Source: CAYIFC01 sp964362645 (lineage in GTDB: Bacteria; Patescibacteriota; Minisyncoccia; Phycocordibacterales; JACOZG01). From it: DNA of 5,584 nucleotides. Below are positions 3,653-5,584 of this stretch, piece by piece. The stretch covers positions 1-5,584 of the forward strand of contig CAYIFC010000043.1 in NCBI GenBank assembly GCA_964362645.1, in the 5' to 3' direction. Each line of letters starts with the position of its first letter. The stretch's first letter is position 1. The notes beneath the pieces are model-generated. The model worked only from the letters and a program-made list of their open reading frames with translations. It did not search any database and was not told the DNA's origin. The position numbers and the translations under genes are program-made.

Positions 3653-5584
3653 CTATTTAACCATCTGGAGAAACTGCGCCTCGGTCAGAACCGTCACGCC
3701 TAAACTTTGTGCCCGTTCGAGTTTAGAGCCTGCTTCGCTGCCGGCCACAAGATAATCAGTAGCACCCGAAACATCGGCACCCACCTTGCCTCCCAATCTC
3801 TGCACCTGCTGTTTAGCCTCCGGCCGAGAAAACTTAGTGAGTGTGCCAGTAAAGACAAAGGTCTTGCCGGTAACATTGGGCCGGCGAATAGTTTCTAGTT
3901 CACGAAAGGCTTTGAGCTTGATCTGTTCAAGCAGATTTTTTATCGTGCGCTTGTGCTCGGGTAAGCGAAACCAGTTGGCCACGGCTGCCGCTACAATTGG
4001 CCCCACACCGTCAATCTCGGCTAATTCTTCTTCGCGTGCAACTATTAACTTATCGAGTGTACGAAAACGTCGAGCCAAGAGGGTGGCCGTTTCTTCGCCC
4101 ACATTCGGAATAGAGAGACCAATAAGAAAACGTGGCAGGGTTACATTACGACTCTTCTCAATCGAAGCGAGAATTTTATCAGCCAACTTCTCACCCATCC
4201 GCGGCAAATTCAAGAGATCACCCTTTTTGAGAGTAAAAAAATCAGCGTAAGAAGTGACGAGTTGGTTAGTTAAAAATAGATCAACAATTTTGGGACCAAG
4301 ACCTTCAATATCAAACGCGCTCTTGCCGGCAAAATAATGAAACTTGCGGCGCACTTGAGCAAACGAACTTTTATTAACACAGCGATGCGCCGCCTGTCCT
4401 GGAATCCTTTCAATTGGCCCGCCACAGGCTTCGAGATATGTCGGGAAAATGAACGACTTTTCTTTACCAGTCCGGAACTCAACGAGAACAGACAAGATAT
4501 CGGGGATAATGTCGCCCGCCTTGCGCACCACCACCGTATCGCCCACCCGCACGTCAAGACGCTTAATCTCATCTTCGTTGTGGAGCGTAGCGCGAGAAAC
4601 TACCGATCCAGCCAGTAATACCGGCTTAAGCAGGGCCACCGGTGTAATTACTCCCGTCCGACCAACTTGGAGCACAATGTCTTCCACCATGGTCGCCGCC
4701 TCCTCCGCTGGGTACTTGAAGGCCACGGCGAAGCGCGGCGCCTTGCCAGTGTAGCCGATCACTTCTTGAAAGCGGCGCTCATTGACCTTAACAACGACAC
4801 CATCTACCCCATAGTCTTGAGATTGGGCTAGGTCACGACTTCGTTGCCAATATTCAATAACTTCCTCAATATTCTGACAGTACTTATAGTGTGGGTTAAC
4901 CTTAAACCCGAGTGTCTTGAGCAACTCCAACTCTTCAGTTTGGGCAGGTGGTATATCCAAATTCCCCGCAGCGATATCATAAGCAAAACTAGAAAGCCGC
5001 CGCGAGGCCACTATTTTAGTATTGAGTTGACGAATCGTGCCAGCGGCGCAATTGCGGGGATTGGCAAAGGTCGGCTCACCCGCCGCTTTACGCTCATTGT
5101 TAATACGCTCGAGTTCTTTCTTACCCAGCCAAATTTCGCCCTCTACCACCAGATCCACATTTTTTCTTTCTAAAACAAGTGGGATTGCCTCGATTGTTTT
5201 AACGTTGGCCGTCACATCTTCGCCCATACGACCGTCACCCCGCGTGGCGGCGCTAACGAGCAAGCTATCTTTGTATGTTAATACAATCTTGAAGCCGTCA
5301 ATCTTGAGCTCGCTGACATAGGTTGGATCGGTGCCAGAGATTTTCTTCATCCTGGCGTCAAACTCTCGCATTTCTTCAGGCGTAAAAGCATCGTTAAATG
5401 ACCACTGGGGCACGGTGTGGCGCAGTGGCTTAAACTCTTTAAGCACGCCCCCAGCCACCCGCTGGGTTGGCGAGTCGGGCGTTACCAATTCGGGATACTG
5501 CTTCTCCAGTTCAGCCAACTCATGTTTGAGCGAATCCAGCGCCGCCTCCGAGATCTCCTCCCGGTCCAGCACATGATACAAATA
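3653..5584 (-). CDS. ligA: NAD-dependent DNA ligase LigA, 5' end cut by the window
   Basis: Joins nicks in duplex DNA using NAD+, needed for replication and repair. The reading frame is open through the right edge; the first visible residues are YLYHVLD, matching the internal YLYHVMD of other LigAs, so the TTG at 5581 is not the start and roughly 20-30 N-terminal residues are missing. 643 residues are visible (numbered from the edge). Adenylation domain: catalytic K94 in KIDG, RGDG (115-118), GEDVTANV, FANPRNCAAGTIRQL, VDGVVVKV. OB domain: TGKAPRFAVAFKYPAEE and QVGRTGVITPVA. Zinc finger: only two of the four cysteines remain (C387, C402); the others are L384 and S407. Helix-hairpin-helix region: about 420-545. 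BRCT domain: about 570-643, starting NVTGKTFVFTGTL. The HTVPQWSFNDAF segment differs from the usual SLDNAF type and resembles Patescibacteria. Stop TAG, 15 nt before gatC. Confidence 0.96.
   Translation of the reverse strand, partial: YLYHVLDREEISEAALDSLKHELAELEKQYPELVTPDSPTQRVAGGVLKEFKPLRHTVPQWSFNDAFTPEEMREFDARMKKISGTDPTYVSELKIDGFKIVLTYKDSLLVSAATRGDGRMGEDVTANVKTIEAIPLVLERKNVDLVVEGEIWLGKKELERINNERKAAGEPTFANPRNCAAGTIRQLNTKIVASRRLSSFAYDIAAGNLDIPPAQTEELELLKTLGFKVNPHYKYCQNIEEVIEYWQRSRDLAQSQDYGVDGVVVKVNERRFQEVIGYTGKAPRFAVAFKYPAEEAATMVEDIVLQVGRTGVITPVALLKPVLLAGSVVSRATLHNEDEIKRLDVRVGDTVVVRKAGDIIPDILSVLVEFRTGKEKSFIFPTYLEACGGPIERIPGQAAHRCVNKSSFAQVRRKFHYFAGKSAFDIEGLGPKIVDLFLTNQLVTSYADFFTLKKGDLLNLPRMGEKLADKILASIEKSRNVTLPRFLIGLSIPNVGEETATLLARRFRTLDKLIVAREEELAEIDGVGPIVAAAVANWFRLPEHKRTIKNLLEQIKLKAFRELETIRRPNVTGKTFVFTGTLTKFSRPEAKQQVQRLGGKVGADVSGATDYLVAGSEAGSKLERAQSLGVTVLTEAQFLQMVK

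Noticed and set aside
5579..5581. TTG at 5581 as the start codon of ligA.
   Set aside because: The codon before it (TAT, Tyr) and the following LYHVLD align with an internal conserved block of LigA, so the true start lies beyond the window.
1..5584. CRISPR array, insertion sequence, prophage or toxin-antitoxin locus.
   Set aside because: No regularly spaced repeats, transposase or integrase genes, or terminal inverted repeats are visible; apart from the small ORF, the genes are chromosomal core genes plus one conserved unknown.

Overview
The window looks like a piece of a chromosome from a candidate phyla radiation bacterium (Patescibacteria, probably Parcubacteria-like). This rests on three things: the style of the LigA sequence (HTVPQWSFNDAF in place of the usual SLDNAF-type motif, and a degenerate zinc finger), a small membrane-anchored HEPN-like protein of a kind I associate with this group, and mostly SD-less starts. 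The assignment is inference from remembered family features, not a database result. TGA is used as a true stop (gatA ends with TGA at 2002-2004), which argues against the TGA=Gly code of Gracilibacteria/Absconditabacteria.

Layout. Positions 1-304 (+) hold a short candidate transcription unit: a TTGACA/extended -10 promoter, a leader with two hairpins (the second buries part of the Shine-Dalgarno), a 27-codon ORF and a strong intrinsic terminator. Next, on the minus strand, is uppP (310-1071), with no SD and an extended -10 exactly placed for leaderless transcription. The short gap 1072-1130 carries this promoter and, divergently, one for a tRNA pair: tRNA-Asp(GTC) and a CAT-anticodon tRNA (elongator Met or Ile2), both with odd T-loops. 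These converge on initiator tRNA-fMet (1307-1378, minus), which has its own good sigma70-type promoter.

The right two thirds (1452-5584, minus) is one tightly packed gene string read ligA -> gatC -> gatA -> membrane HEPN-like protein. ligA is cut by the right window edge. ligA and gatC are 15 nt apart; gatC/gatA and gatA/HEPN overlap by 14 nt each. No intrinsic terminator is seen after the last gene.

How it fits together: LigA seals nicks in DNA. GatA and GatC are two of the three subunits of the tRNA amidotransferase that makes Gln-tRNA(Gln) and/or Asn-tRNA(Asn); gatB is not in the window. UppP recycles the undecaprenyl carrier for cell-wall synthesis. The rest is translation hardware (three tRNAs, none with an encoded CCA). 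The parts that deserve a second look are the small ORF with the hairpin over its ribosome site, the membrane-tethered HEPN-like protein coupled to gatA, the altered active-site motif of UppP, the T-loops of the two plus-strand tRNAs, and the half-lost zinc finger of LigA.
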